Below, piece after piece: positions 45,609-53,813 of a stretch of DNA of 64,000 nucleotides. The notes beneath the pieces are model-generated. The model saw only the letters and a program-made list of their open reading frames with translations. It did no database searches and was not told the DNA's origin. Positions within the stretch are counted from its first letter, which is position 1, and every line of letters begins with the position of its first letter. The position numbers and the translations under genes are program-made. Source of the DNA: Lichenicoccus sp965277665 (GTDB lineage: Bacteria > Pseudomonadota > Alphaproteobacteria > Acetobacterales > Acetobacteraceae); NCBI RefSeq assembly GCF_965277665.1, contig NZ_OZ255835.1, forward strand, positions 2,356,001 through 2,420,000, in the 5' to 3' direction.

Positions 45609-46298
45609 GTGAAGCCGGATAGCCCTGATCCTGGCGGCCCCGATCCTCGCGCGGTCGCCCGCTTCCTGCGCGAGAATCCCGACTGGCTGGCCGGCCAGTC
45701 CGACCTGTATCGCGCGATGGCGCCGCCGCGCCGGGTGCATGGCGAGATCCTGGCCGACCACATGGCCGCGATGCTGGACCAGGCCCGCCGGCAGGCCGCC
45801 AGCGCCGGCGCCCAGGCGGCCGGCATGCTGCGGGCGCTGCGGGCCGGCGCCGGGCTCGCCGGGCAGGTGCAGGAGGCGATCCTCGCCTTGAGCCGCACCG
45901 ACGACCTCGCCGCCTGCATCCTGGCCGACCTGCCGGCGCTGCTCGGCATCGATGCCGCCCTGCTGTGCAGCGAAGGCGGCACCCCGGCCTCGCTGCAGGC
46001 GCGCGCGCTGCCGCCTGGCGCCGTCGCCGAGCTGCTCGGCACCCGCGACGTGGTGCTGCGCGCCGCCCCCGACGATCCGTTCGCCCTGCACGGCGAGGCC
46101 GCCCTGCTCGCCCGGCACGATGCCCTGCTGCGGGTCGCCCCCGGTGGCATGCCGCCGATGCTCCTCGCACTCGCGGCGCGCGACGATGCGATCCTCAACG
46201 ATGCCCAGCGCGACGGCGCCGGGCACGCGGCGCTCGGCTTCCTCGGCCGGGTGCTGGCGGCGCGCATCGAGGCGCTGTGGCCGGACCCGGTTTCTTGA
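45609..46298 (+). CDS. DUF484 family protein (GAF-like)
   Basis: A 229-residue DUF484 protein: AVARFLRENPDWLAGQSDLYRAMAPPRR, then a coiled segment and a GAF-like domain (LPALLGIDAALLC...GHAALGFLGRVLAARIEALW). DUF484 is typically encoded next to xerC, as here, and may help the recombinase, but its role is not known. Start GTG at 45609. The stop overlaps the TTG start of xerC by 2 bases. Confidence 0.85.
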   Translation: MKPDSPDPGGPDPRAVARFLRENPDWLAGQSDLYRAMAPPRRVHGEILADHMAAMLDQARRQAASAGAQAAGMLRALRAGAGLAGQVQEAILALSRTDDLAACILADLPALLGIDAALLCSEGGTPASLQARALPPGAVAELLGTRDVVLRAAPDDPFALHGEAALLARHDALLRVAPGGMPPMLLALAARDDAILNDAQRDGAGHAALGFLGRVLAARIEALWPDPVS

Positions 46299-47284
46299 AC
46301 GCACACCAGGCGCTGGACGCCTTCCTGGACTGGATGTGCTGCGAGCGCCGGGCGGCCGCCAACACCCTGGTGGCGTACCGGCACGACCTCTCCGGCTTCC
46401 TCGGCTTCCTGACCCGGCATCTCGGCGCCGAGCCCGACCTCGCGTCCCTGGCCGGCCTCAGCCATGCCGACCTGCGCGCCTGGCTGGCGTCGGAAGCCAC
46501 CCGCCTCGCCGCGGCGGCGCGGCGCCGGCCGCGCTCGACCCGCGACGGCAACAACCGCAGCCGGGCGCGCGAGGCCTCGGCACTGCGCGCCTTCTTCCGC
46601 TACCTGGCGCGCCGGCACGGCGTCGAGAACCCGGCACCCGCGCTGCTGGCCTCGCCGCGTCCGAAGCCCAGGCTGCCGCGGCCGTTGACCGTCGGACAGG
46701 CGCTCGACCTGCCAGGCGGAGTGGCCGGGCAGGCGGCGAGCCAGTTTGCCGCAATACGCGACGAAGCCCTGTTCACCCTGCTGTACGGCGCCGGCCTGCG
46801 CATCGGCGAGGCAGTCGGCCTCGATCGCGGCATGGTGGCGCAAACACCGGGCATGCCGCTGCGCGTCCGCGGCAAGGGCGGCCGGGAGCGCCTGGTGCCG
46901 CTGCTGCCGGCGGTGCTGGCGGCGCTGCGGCGGCTGCTCGCCCTGCACCCGGCAGCCTCGCCCGAGGCGCCGCTGTTCTGCGGCGTGCGCGGCAGGCGGC
47001 TCGATGCGGCGGTCGCGCAGCGCAGCCTGGGCCGCTACCGGCGTCTGGCCGGGTTGCCGGAGCATGCGACGCCGCATGCGTTGCGGCACTCGTTCGCCAC
47101 TCACCTGATGTCCGAGGGCGCCGACCTGCGCGCGATCCAGGAACTGCTCGGCCATGCCAGCCTGTCCACCACCCAGCTCTACACGCTCGCCGACGAGACC
47201 CGGCTGATGCAGGTCTGGCAGAGCACGCATCCTCGGTCTAACAAGTCCGTCAACGCGCGTGAGGACCCTGGGGATGCAGGCTGA
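46295..47284 (+). CDS. xerC: Tyrosine recombinase XerC
   Basis: Site-specific recombinase that resolves chromosome dimers at dif. The 329-residue protein has the SAM-like N-terminal DNA-binding domain (ALDAFLDWMCCERRAAANTLVAYRHDL) and the catalytic residues R in GAGLRIGEAVGL, K in VRGKGGRER, H-x-x-R in HALRHSFATHL, H in LLGHASLSTTQLY and the nucleophile Y of QLYTLAD. The TTG start overlaps the DUF484 stop. The last residues run into the start of the iminopeptidase gene, giving a tail longer than usual (after THPRS). Confidence 0.93.
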   Translation: MNAHQALDAFLDWMCCERRAAANTLVAYRHDLSGFLGFLTRHLGAEPDLASLAGLSHADLRAWLASEATRLAAAARRRPRSTRDGNNRSRAREASALRAFFRYLARRHGVENPAPALLASPRPKPRLPRPLTVGQALDLPGGVAGQAASQFAAIRDEALFTLLYGAGLRIGEAVGLDRGMVAQTPGMPLRVRGKGGRERLVPLLPAVLAALRRLLALHPAASPEAPLFCGVRGRRLDAAVAQRSLGRYRRLAGLPEHATPHALRHSFATHLMSEGADLRAIQELLGHASLSTTQLYTLADETRLMQVWQSTHPRSNKSVNAREDPGDAG

Positions 47285-48239
47285 CGGCCAACCGCGCGGC
47301 TTCTATCCGCCGATCGAACCCTATGCGCACGGCCACCTCGCCACCGGCGACGGCCACGAGATCTACTGGGAGCTGTGCGGCAACCCCCACGGCATCCCGG
47401 TGGTGTTCCTGCATGGCGGTCCCGGCGGCGGCTGCTCGCCGATGCAGCGCCGGCTGTTCGACCCGGGCCGCTACCGCATCCTGCTGTTCGACCAGCGCGG
47501 CTGCGGCCGGTCGCGGCCGCACGCCGCGCTGGAGAACAACACCACCTGGCATCTGGTCGCCGACATCGAGCGCCTGCGCGAGATGCTGCAAATCCAGCGC
47601 TGGCTGGTGTTCGGCGGCTCCTGGGGCAGCACGCTGGCGCTGGCCTACGCCCAGGCGCACCCGGAACGCGCCACCGGCCTGATCCTGCGCGGCATCTTCA
47701 CGCTGCGCCGGGCCGAGCTGCTCTGGTACTACCAGGAGGGTGCGTCCTGGCTGTTTCCCGACCTCTGGGAGCAGTTCCAGGCCCCGATCCCCGAGGCCGA
47801 GCGCCACGATATGATGGCATCCTATCGGCGCCGCCTGACCTCGGCGGACGAGCAGGTCCAGCTCGAGGCCGCCCGCGCCTGGAGCTTGTGGGAGGGACGC
47901 ACGCTGACCCTGCTGCCGAGCCCGGAGATCGCCCGGCAGCATGCAGAGGACCGCTATGCCCTCGCCTTTGCCCGCATCGAGAACCACTACTTCGTGCATG
48001 GCGGCTGGTTCGAGGAAGGCCAGCTATTGGACCAGGTGGCGCGCATCGCGCATCTGCCCTGCGAGATTGTCCAGGGCCGCTATGACATCGCAACCCCGGC
48101 CCGCACCGCCTGGGAGCTACACCGGGCCTGGCCCGCCGCCGCCTTCCACCTGATCGACGATGCCGGGCATGCGACGACCGAGCCCGGCATCCTGTCGGCG
48201 CTGGTCGCGGCCACCGACCGGTTTGCGGCATTTACCTGA
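47274..48239 (+). CDS. pip: Proline iminopeptidase
   Basis: Alpha/beta-hydrolase of peptidase family S33 that removes N-terminal proline. The 321-residue protein has YPPIEPYAHGHLATGDGHEIYWE, VFLHGGPGGGC (oxyanion loop), FDQRGCGRSRPHA, the nucleophile S116 in FGGSWGSTLALAYAQAHP, and late aspartate (GRYDIATPARTA) and histidine (DDAGHATTEPG). The ATG at 47274 has a GAGGA site; a GTG at 47259 is also in frame. The start lies inside xerC, and the end overlaps the next gene (CTGA). Confidence 0.94.
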   Translation: MQADGQPRGFYPPIEPYAHGHLATGDGHEIYWELCGNPHGIPVVFLHGGPGGGCSPMQRRLFDPGRYRILLFDQRGCGRSRPHAALENNTTWHLVADIERLREMLQIQRWLVFGGSWGSTLALAYAQAHPERATGLILRGIFTLRRAELLWYYQEGASWLFPDLWEQFQAPIPEAERHDMMASYRRRLTSADEQVQLEAARAWSLWEGRTLTLLPSPEIARQHAEDRYALAFARIENHYFVHGGWFEEGQLLDQVARIAHLPCEIVQGRYDIATPARTAWELHRAWPAAAFHLIDDAGHATTEPGILSALVAATDRFAAFT

Positions 48240-49135
48240 AGTCGGCGATCGCCATCCTCGGCCTGTCGGCCTGCATCGGCGGCACGGCCGAGGCGACCGG
48301 CTGTACCCGCCAGGAAGTGGCCCGGCTGCCGCTCCGCGACGATGCCGGCTTCCTGTCCGTCGAGGCCCTGGTGGCCGGCCATCCGGTGCGGCTGATGCTC
48401 GATACCGGCTCCGATGCCGGGCTGGTGCTGCCGCAGGCGGTGCGATGGCTCGGTCTGGCAGCGGCGCGCGGTGCCCCGGTCCGGCTGCACGGCACCGGCG
48501 GCAGCCTGTCGGCCGGCCTGGTGCGGCTGCCCGATCTCGTGCTCGGCGCGCTGCATCTGGGCGACGTCACGGTGCCGGTCGGCGACCTGCCTGGCGCGCC
48601 CAGCCTGCTTCCGCCGGTGATCGGCTTCCTCGGCGGTGACGTGCTGTCTCGCTTCGACCTCGATATCGACATCGCGCACGCCATGCTCTCGCTCTATCGC
48701 GTGGCGCTGCCGTCACTCGCCTGTGCGCCGCCGCCGGCCTGGTCCGGAGCCACCACGAGCGTCCCGCTCGAGCGGCAGGGCGTGCGGCTGTCGCTGCCGG
48801 CGCGCCTCGACGGGCACGCCATCACTGCCCTGCTCGATACCGGCGCCCGCTCGCGCGTCGTCTCCGAGCGCACCGTGCTCGGCTTCGGCATCACCAGCGC
48901 GCAACTGGCGGTGGATGCGGGCGGCCTCACCAGCGGCGTCGACCTGCGCGAGCAGCCCTACCACTGGCACCGTTTCGCTTCGCTGACCGTCGCCGGCGGC
49001 ACCGTGCTGCGGCCGGTGCTGACGGTGGCGCCGCTCACGGGTCCGTTCGACATGCTGCTCGGCACCGACTGGCTGGCCGGCCAGCGCGTCTGGATCTCGT
49101 ACTCGACCGACCGGCTGTTCCTGAAGCCCGAATGA
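48236..49135 (+). CDS. Periplasmic retropepsin-like aspartyl protease, apparent CTG start
   Basis: Two retropepsin-like domains in one chain: LMLDTGSDAGLVLP (D56-T-G) and ALLDTGARSRVVSE (D201-T-G), each followed by a flap and FLGGDVLSRFDLDID or MLLGTDWLAGQRVWISY. The frame upstream of the first GTG (48317) reads LKSAIAILGLSACIGGTAEA, a perfect signal peptide, but no ATG, GTG or TTG precedes it. The only candidate is the CTG at 48236, which overlaps the pip stop as CTGA, mirroring the ATGA/GTGA couplings of this genome. With CTG the product is 299 residues and secreted. The substrate is unknown. Confidence 0.72.
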   Translation: MKSAIAILGLSACIGGTAEATGCTRQEVARLPLRDDAGFLSVEALVAGHPVRLMLDTGSDAGLVLPQAVRWLGLAAARGAPVRLHGTGGSLSAGLVRLPDLVLGALHLGDVTVPVGDLPGAPSLLPPVIGFLGGDVLSRFDLDIDIAHAMLSLYRVALPSLACAPPPAWSGATTSVPLERQGVRLSLPARLDGHAITALLDTGARSRVVSERTVLGFGITSAQLAVDAGGLTSGVDLREQPYHWHRFASLTVAGGTVLRPVLTVAPLTGPFDMLLGTDWLAGQRVWISYSTDRLFLKPE

Positions 49136-49165
49136 AAAAGGGGCGCCCCAAGTAGCGCCCCTCGT
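49135..49165 (-). terminator. Intrinsic terminator of the glnK-amtB transcript
   Basis: On the reverse strand AGGGGCGC and GCGCCCCT form an 8-base stem around an 8-base loop, followed by TTTTT at the 49139-49135 end. This is a standard Rho-independent terminator for transcripts coming from amtB, about 170 bases past its stop. The stem may also help end the convergent retropepsin transcript. Confidence 0.75.
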
Positions 49166-49169
49166 TCAG

Positions 49170-49327
49170 AACCTGTGCGAGAATGCGCTACGGCGAGTCA
49201 GAGGCGCCTCTTGGCGCCCCCCGGCGTGGCTGTCGAGAACCGGAGCGGAGCGGCCGTTTGGCCGTGAGCACCGGAAGCGCAGAAAGCCGCGTCGGATGAC
49301 CGCCGTAGTAGCATTCTCGGACAGGTT
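49170..49327 (-). repeat. Stop-linked inverted-repeat element, copy 2
   Basis: 158 bases with end repeats AACCTGTCCGAGAATGC and AACCTGTGCGAGAATGC (each read inward), extended by CTACGGCG on both sides. The core, read on the reverse strand, is ATCCGACGCGGCTTTC, CCGGTGCTCACGGCC, AAACGGCCGCTCCGCTCC, CAGCCACGCCGG, the same as in the other copies. It begins 2 bases after the amtB TAA and has the orientation of amtB. An extra hairpin (GGCGCC-AAGA-GGCGCC) lies near the far end. Confidence 0.83.
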
Positions 49328-49329
49328 GG

Positions 49330-50769
49330 TTACTGGATGCTTTCGCCGTGCAGGGTCATGTCCAACCCCTCGAGTTCCTGCTCGTCGGTGACGCGCAGGC
49401 CGATGGTCAGGTCGATGATCTTGAGCAGCACGAAGGAGAGCAGCCCGCTCCAGATCAGGGTGACGCAGACCGCCTTGAACTGGATGATCAGCTGCGCGAA
49501 CCCGCCGACGGTGCCGGTCGGCGACGCATCGGTCGCCGATAGCGGCCCGTAGGCGAACACGCCGGTCAGCAGCGCGCCGACGATGCCGCCGATGCCGTGC
49601 ACGCCGAAGCAGTCCAGGCTATCGTCATAGCCGAGCAGGTGCTTGAGCGCGGACGAGGCCCAGAAGCAGATCACGCCGGCGGCGACGCCGATGATGATGG
49701 CAGCACCCGGCAGCACGAAGCCCGACGCCGGGGTGATCGCCACCAGCCCGGCCACCGCGCCGGAGATCACGCCCAGCACCGTCGGCTTGCCCTTGACGAT
49801 CCACTCCGCGAACATCCAGCCGAGTGCGGCGGCCGCGGTCGCGATCTGGGTGGCGGCCATCGCCATGCCGGCACGGCCGTTCGAGCCGACCGCGGACCCC
49901 GCGTTGAAGCCGAACCAGCCGACCCAGAGCAGCGAGGCGCCGATGACGGCATAGGTGAGGTTGTACGGCGACATGTCGTCATGCCCGTAGCCGCGGCGCT
50001 TGCCGAGCACCAGTGCGCACATCAGGCCGGCGATGCCCGCATTGATATGCACCACCGTGCCGCCTGCGAAGTCGATGGCGCCGAACGCGCCGACCCAGCC
50101 GATCGGGCTCCAGACCCAGTGCGCGATCGGCGCATAGACCACCAGCGACCACAGCACCATGAAGATGCACATGGCGCTGAACTTCATGCGGTCCGCGAAG
50201 GCGCCGGCGATCAGCGCCGGGGTGATGATCGCGAACGTCATCTGGAACATCATGTAGACGCTCTCGGGGATCGTCATCACCGTGGCGTTCGAGCTGCCCG
50301 CGCCCATCGTGAAGCCGATGTCGGAGCCCTTGCTGATGTTCGCGCCGATGCCGTTGAGCATGAAGCGCGACAGGTCGCCGATATAGGGCGAGCCGGTGGT
50401 AAATGTCAGGCTGTAGCCGATGACGGTCCAGGTGATGGTCACCAGGCAGCAGACCGTGAACGCCTGCATCAGGGTGGCGAGCACGTTCTTCTTGCGGACC
50501 ATGCCGGCATAGAACAGCGCCAGGCCCGGCACCGTCATCATCAGCACCAGGGCGGTGCTGGTCAGCATCCAGGCGGTGTCGCCGGTGTCGATCTTCGGCG
50601 GCGGCGGCGGCGGGGCGGGTGCCGCGGCAAGTGCCGGTGCTGCCATGCAGAGCATGGCGAGCAGCGCGGCGCCGGTGATGGCTGTCACGCCGGCAGCGGC
50701 GGACGGTGGCAGGCGGCGTGCGGAACCCGAGGCCGCCCGGGCGGTTGGTGCAGTCTGCGTCATGGTCAC
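49330..50769 (-). CDS. amtB: Ammonium transporter
   Basis: A 479-residue Amt-family inner-membrane channel. The first 48 residues are a signal peptide (LLAMLCMAAPALAAA), then a proline run and 11 membrane segments. Signatures are DTAWMLTSTALVLMMTVPGLALFYAGMVRKKNVL, GSPYIGDL, FAGGTVVHINAGIAGL with the pore histidine, LLWVGWFGFNAGSAV, and the second pore histidine in DCFGVHGIGGIVGALLTG. GTG at 50769 overlaps the glnK stop; ATG at 50763 is the other start. Cotranscribed with glnK, whose product blocks the channel when nitrogen is plentiful. Confidence 0.96.
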   Translation of the reverse strand: MTMTQTAPTARAASGSARRLPPSAAAGVTAITGAALLAMLCMAAPALAAAPAPPPPPPKIDTGDTAWMLTSTALVLMMTVPGLALFYAGMVRKKNVLATLMQAFTVCCLVTITWTVIGYSLTFTTGSPYIGDLSRFMLNGIGANISKGSDIGFTMGAGSSNATVMTIPESVYMMFQMTFAIITPALIAGAFADRMKFSAMCIFMVLWSLVVYAPIAHWVWSPIGWVGAFGAIDFAGGTVVHINAGIAGLMCALVLGKRRGYGHDDMSPYNLTYAVIGASLLWVGWFGFNAGSAVGSNGRAGMAMAATQIATAAAALGWMFAEWIVKGKPTVLGVISGAVAGLVAITPASGFVLPGAAIIIGVAAGVICFWASSALKHLLGYDDSLDCFGVHGIGGIVGALLTGVFAYGPLSATDASPTGTVGGFAQLIIQFKAVCVTLIWSGLLSFVLLKIIDLTIGLRVTDEQELEGLDMTLHGESIQ

Positions 50770-51104
50770 AGCGCGTCGTCTCCCGTCTCACGTGTCCGGA
50801 TGCGAACGGCACGGATGATCTCGGAGACAAAGATCTTGCCGTCGCCGATCTTGCCCGTGTGGGCCGATTGCAGGATCGCATCGACCACCTGGTCCACCAT
50901 GTCGTCGGTCACCGCGACCTCGATCTTCACCTTGGGCAGGAAGCTGACGTGATATTCCGCCCCCCGGTAGATCTCGGTCTGTCCCTTCTGGCGTCCGAAC
51001 CCCTTCACTTCCGACACGGTCAGTCCCTGCACGCCCAACGGCGTGAGGGCCTCACGCACATCATCGAGCTTGAAGGGTTTGATGACTGCTGTAACGAGCT
51101 TCAT
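50766..51104 (-). CDS. glnK: Nitrogen regulatory protein P-II
   Basis: A 112-residue PII trimer subunit that senses 2-oxoglutarate and ATP/ADP and controls AmtB. MKLVTAVIKPFKLDDVREAL is the family start; the T-loop tyrosine for uridylylation is Y51 in YRGAEYHV, and GKIGDGKIFV is the C-terminal signature. Pairing with amtB marks it as the GlnK type. A GAGGTGGG ribosome site precedes the ATG, and a sigma-54-like promoter lies about 105 bases upstream. Confidence 0.96.
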   Translation of the reverse strand: MKLVTAVIKPFKLDDVREALTPLGVQGLTVSEVKGFGRQKGQTEIYRGAEYHVSFLPKVKIEVAVTDDMVDQVVDAILQSAHTGKIGDGKIFVSEIIRAVRIRTRETGDDAL

Positions 51105-51210
51105 CCCACCTCACTCTGCCTTGGTCACTCTGCCTCGGCTTTCCTCGCCCAGCCCCCACCGGACCGAGCTGCCGCCCTGCCGGACAAGAGCCGGTTTGAC
51201 ACGCGACCGT

Positions 51211-51227
51211 TCCAAAAATCGTGCCAG
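51211..51227 (-). promoter_or_regulatory. Sigma-54-type promoter for glnK-amtB
   Basis: On the reverse strand CTGGCACGATTTTTGGA matches the RpoN consensus (TGGCAC-N5-TTGC) with a single difference in the -12 box (TTGG). It is 105 bases before glnK, the usual setting for NtrC-controlled glnK-amtB. No clear NtrC site was found upstream. Confidence 0.65.
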
Positions 51228-51362
51228 GGCGACCGCGGCGGCAAGTGGCCGTCATCGTTTTGCCCCGGCAGCGCCGGCCATGCGCGCCAGCCCGCTTACC
51301 GCCGGCCCGTTTCGCGGCCAGACTGTCCGGGACGACCGCCCAATAACTAGGCATCTTTCTCC

Positions 51363-52655
51363 ATGGCTCCTGAACATCACCTCGCCGTCCCGTCCGGAGA
51401 GCCGCCCAGGGGCCGGCCGGATCACGATGTCGACGTCTGCGTCGTCGGCGCCGGCCCGGTCGGCGCCACGCTGGCCTGCCGCCTCGCCGCCGGCGGCGTT
51501 AGCGTGGCCGTGGTGGACCGCGCCGCGTTGCCGCCGATGGAGCATCCCGACTTCGACGGCCGCGCCTACGCCATCGCCGCCGGCTCGCGTCGCCTGCTCG
51601 AGGCCGCCGGCGTGTGGCAGCGCCTGCCGCGGCGCTCCTGTCCGATCGAGGGCATACGGGTGTCGGACGGTCGTCCCGGACAGGCCGCCTCGCCGTTGTT
51701 CCTGCATTTCGAGCAGCCGGCGCCGGGCGAGCCGTTCGGCTGGATGACCGAGGCGCGCCACCTGCGCATGGCGCTCAACGACGCGCTGCACGCCTCGCCG
51801 CTGATCCGGCTGCACGCCCCGGACCAGGCCCACGTCGCGCGCGATGCCGACGGCGTACGGATCGTCACCGGCTCGGGCCAGGACGTGCGGGCGCGGCTGG
51901 TCGTGGCGGCGGAGGGACGCGAAAGCCCGCTGCGCGCCGAGGCTGGCATTGCGGTGACGCGGTTCCCCTACCGACAGACCGGGATCGTCACCGCGATCGC
52001 GCATGAGCGGCCGCACAACAACCTGGCCCTCGAGCATTTCTTGCCGGGCGGCCCGTTCGCGCAGCTGCCGATGCAGGGCGGCGAGGCCGGGGCAGATTTC
52101 CCGGCCGCCAATCTCTCGGCCGCCAATCTCTCAGCCGCCAATCTCTCAGCCATCGTCTGGACCGAACGCGAACCGCTGGCCACGCGGCTGGCCGCCCTCG
52201 ACGAAGCCGGCTTCACCCGCGAGCTGCAGCGCCGGCTCGGCTGGCATCTCGGCCCGGTGCGCCCGGTCGGCCGCCGCTGGACCTACCGGCTCGGAGCGCT
52301 GCACGCGCACCGCTATGTGGCCGAGCGGCTGGCCCTGGTCGGGGACGCGGCGCACGGCATCCACCCGATCGCGGGCCAGGGGCTCAATCTGGGCTTCCGC
52401 GATGTCGCCGCCCTGGCCGCCCTGGTGGTCGAGGCGGTCGCCCTCGGCGAGGACCCGGGTGCGCCCGACCTGCTGGCGCGCTACCAGGCCGCGCGCCGTC
52501 CCGCGAACCTGGCCATGCTGGCGGCAACCGACGTGCTGGACCGGCTGTTCAGCAGCGACAACCCCGCACTTCGGCTGGCGCGCGGCCTCGGCATCGGCGC
52601 GGTGCACCGCATGCCGCGGCTCAAGCGCGCCTTCGTCACGCAGGCCATGGGATAG
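51363..52655 (+). CDS. UbiH/UbiF/Coq6-family FAD-dependent monooxygenase
   Basis: A 430-residue flavoprotein hydroxylase, probably in ubiquinone synthesis. The FAD-binding GxGxxG is CVVGAGPVGATLA (G29-G34), DGRAYAIAAGSRRLLEAAGVW is the UbiH-type segment, ARLVVAAEGRESPLR is the DG-like motif, and LALVGDAAHGIHPIAGQGLNLGFRD is the second FAD motif. Residues about 247-262 contain three ANLSA units from a 15-base tandem repeat, in a loop not conserved in the family. Which ring position it hydroxylates is not clear. Confidence 0.88.
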   Translation: MAPEHHLAVPSGEPPRGRPDHDVDVCVVGAGPVGATLACRLAAGGVSVAVVDRAALPPMEHPDFDGRAYAIAAGSRRLLEAAGVWQRLPRRSCPIEGIRVSDGRPGQAASPLFLHFEQPAPGEPFGWMTEARHLRMALNDALHASPLIRLHAPDQAHVARDADGVRIVTGSGQDVRARLVVAAEGRESPLRAEAGIAVTRFPYRQTGIVTAIAHERPHNNLALEHFLPGGPFAQLPMQGGEAGADFPAANLSAANLSAANLSAIVWTEREPLATRLAALDEAGFTRELQRRLGWHLGPVRPVGRRWTYRLGALHAHRYVAERLALVGDAAHGIHPIAGQGLNLGFRDVAALAALVVEAVALGEDPGAPDLLARYQAARRPANLAMLAATDVLDRLFSSDNPALRLARGLGIGAVHRMPRLKRAFVTQAMG

Positions 52656-52741
52656 GCGTGGCTTTGCGTCGAAGCCGATTCGCAACCGCGCCCTCTAGAC
52701 CCTATCTCTTCTGGACAGCAGCAGGCGCCGGAACCACGAGC

Positions 52742-53575
52742 ATGGACATGACCGTGACCACCACCGATCCGGTCGCGGTGGACCAGCCCGTCGTCGCCGA
52801 GCTTTGGCAACGGCTGCGTGGCGAGGCAGGCGCCTGCCACGACCCGATCATGGCCAGCCTGATCGAGCTCAACCTGCGGATCCACCCGAGCTTCGCCTCG
52901 GCGCTGGCCGCCCTGCTCGCGCGCAAGCTGGCCGACAGCGCGGTGCCGTCGCGCGCCCTGCTGGAACTGATGACCGAGGCGCATCGCGCCGACCCGCTGA
53001 TCGTCGAGGCAGCGGCTGCCGACCTGATGGCGATCAAGGAGCGTGACCCGGCCTGCCCGGACCTCACCACGCCGTTCCTGTTCTTCAAGGGCTTCCAGTC
53101 GCTGCAGGCCTATCGCGTCGCGCACTGGCTATGGGACAAGGACCGCCGGCACCTCGCCCGCCACCTGCAGAGCCGGGTCTCCGAAGCCTTCGGGCTCGAC
53201 ATCCATCCGGCGGCTGTGCTCGGCCGTCGCATCCTGATCGACCACGGCACCGGCATCGTGATCGGCGAGACCTCGGTGCTGGAGGACGACGTGTCGCTGC
53301 TGCAGGGGGTGACCCTGGGGGGCACCGGCAAGAACGAGGGCGACCGGCATCCCAAGATCCGTCGCGGCGTGCTGCTCGGCGCCGGCTGCAAGATCCTGGG
53401 CAACATCGAGATCGGCGAGGGTGCCAAGGTCGGCGCCGGCAGCATCGTGCTCGAGGCGGTGCCCGCCTACACGACCGTGGTCGGCAATCCGGCCCGGCGG
53501 GTCGGCACCAAGCACTCGTCGATGCCGGCCTTCACGATGGACCAGACGCTACCGCCGCTCGACTACGTCATCTGA
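52742..53575 (+). CDS. cysE: Serine O-acetyltransferase
   Basis: First committed enzyme of cysteine synthesis: acetyl-CoA plus serine gives O-acetylserine. The 277-residue protein has the N-terminal helical domain (MASLIELNLRIHPSFASALAALLARKL) and the left-handed hexapeptide helix with FKGFQSLQAYRVAHWLW, DIHPAAVLGRRILIDHGTGIVIGETSVL and GVTLGGTGKNEGDRHPKI. It ends LPPLDYVI, without the extended E. coli-type tail. ATG at 52742 is chosen; a GTG at 52658 is open. A repeat element starts one base after the stop. Confidence 0.94.
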   Translation: MDMTVTTTDPVAVDQPVVAELWQRLRGEAGACHDPIMASLIELNLRIHPSFASALAALLARKLADSAVPSRALLELMTEAHRADPLIVEAAAADLMAIKERDPACPDLTTPFLFFKGFQSLQAYRVAHWLWDKDRRHLARHLQSRVSEAFGLDIHPAAVLGRRILIDHGTGIVIGETSVLEDDVSLLQGVTLGGTGKNEGDRHPKIRRGVLLGAGCKILGNIEIGEGAKVGAGSIVLEAVPAYTTVVGNPARRVGTKHSSMPAFTMDQTLPPLDYVI

Positions 53576-53576
53576 G

Positions 53577-53731
53577 AGGCTATTTGCAAACGCCTGCTGC
53601 TGGCGATCCGACACGCCTTCCCTGTGCTCCGCTGCTCACGGCCATAAAGGCCGCTCCGCTCCGGTGCTCGGAAAGCCACGCCGGGCACGGCTCTGCGAGC
53701 CGCTCTCATCCAGCATCAGGCGTTTTCAAAC
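53577..53731 (+). repeat. Stop-linked inverted-repeat element, copy 3, cut by an IS
   Basis: Starts one base after the cysE TGA with AGGCTATTTGCAAACGCC and the shared core (GGCGATCCGACACGCC, GCTGCTCACGGCC, AAAGGCCGCTCCGCTCCGGTGCTCGGAAAGCCACGCCGG). The right terminal repeat reads CAGGCGTTTTCAAAC and then breaks off; the IS begins. After the IS the sequence AGTCTC (55137) restores the expected end, since copy 1 reads GTTTTGAAACAGGCTTC. The IS therefore sits in the terminal repeat. Confidence 0.8.
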
Positions 53732-53813
53732 TGATGCGGTGGACGGCTCCTGTGCGGCATCGATGTGCCAGGCTCGTAGCTGTTGAGGCAACGGGCAAAA
53801 GGAGCCGTCCACC

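Noticed and set aside
45570..46304. In-frame upstream extension of priA
   Set aside because: It is antisense to DUF484 and shows no PriA sequence; the enzyme is full length from 45569.
49200..49327. Small RNA gene or CRISPR-like repeat after amtB
   Set aside because: No regular spacer array; it is one copy of the inverted-repeat family found at three other places.
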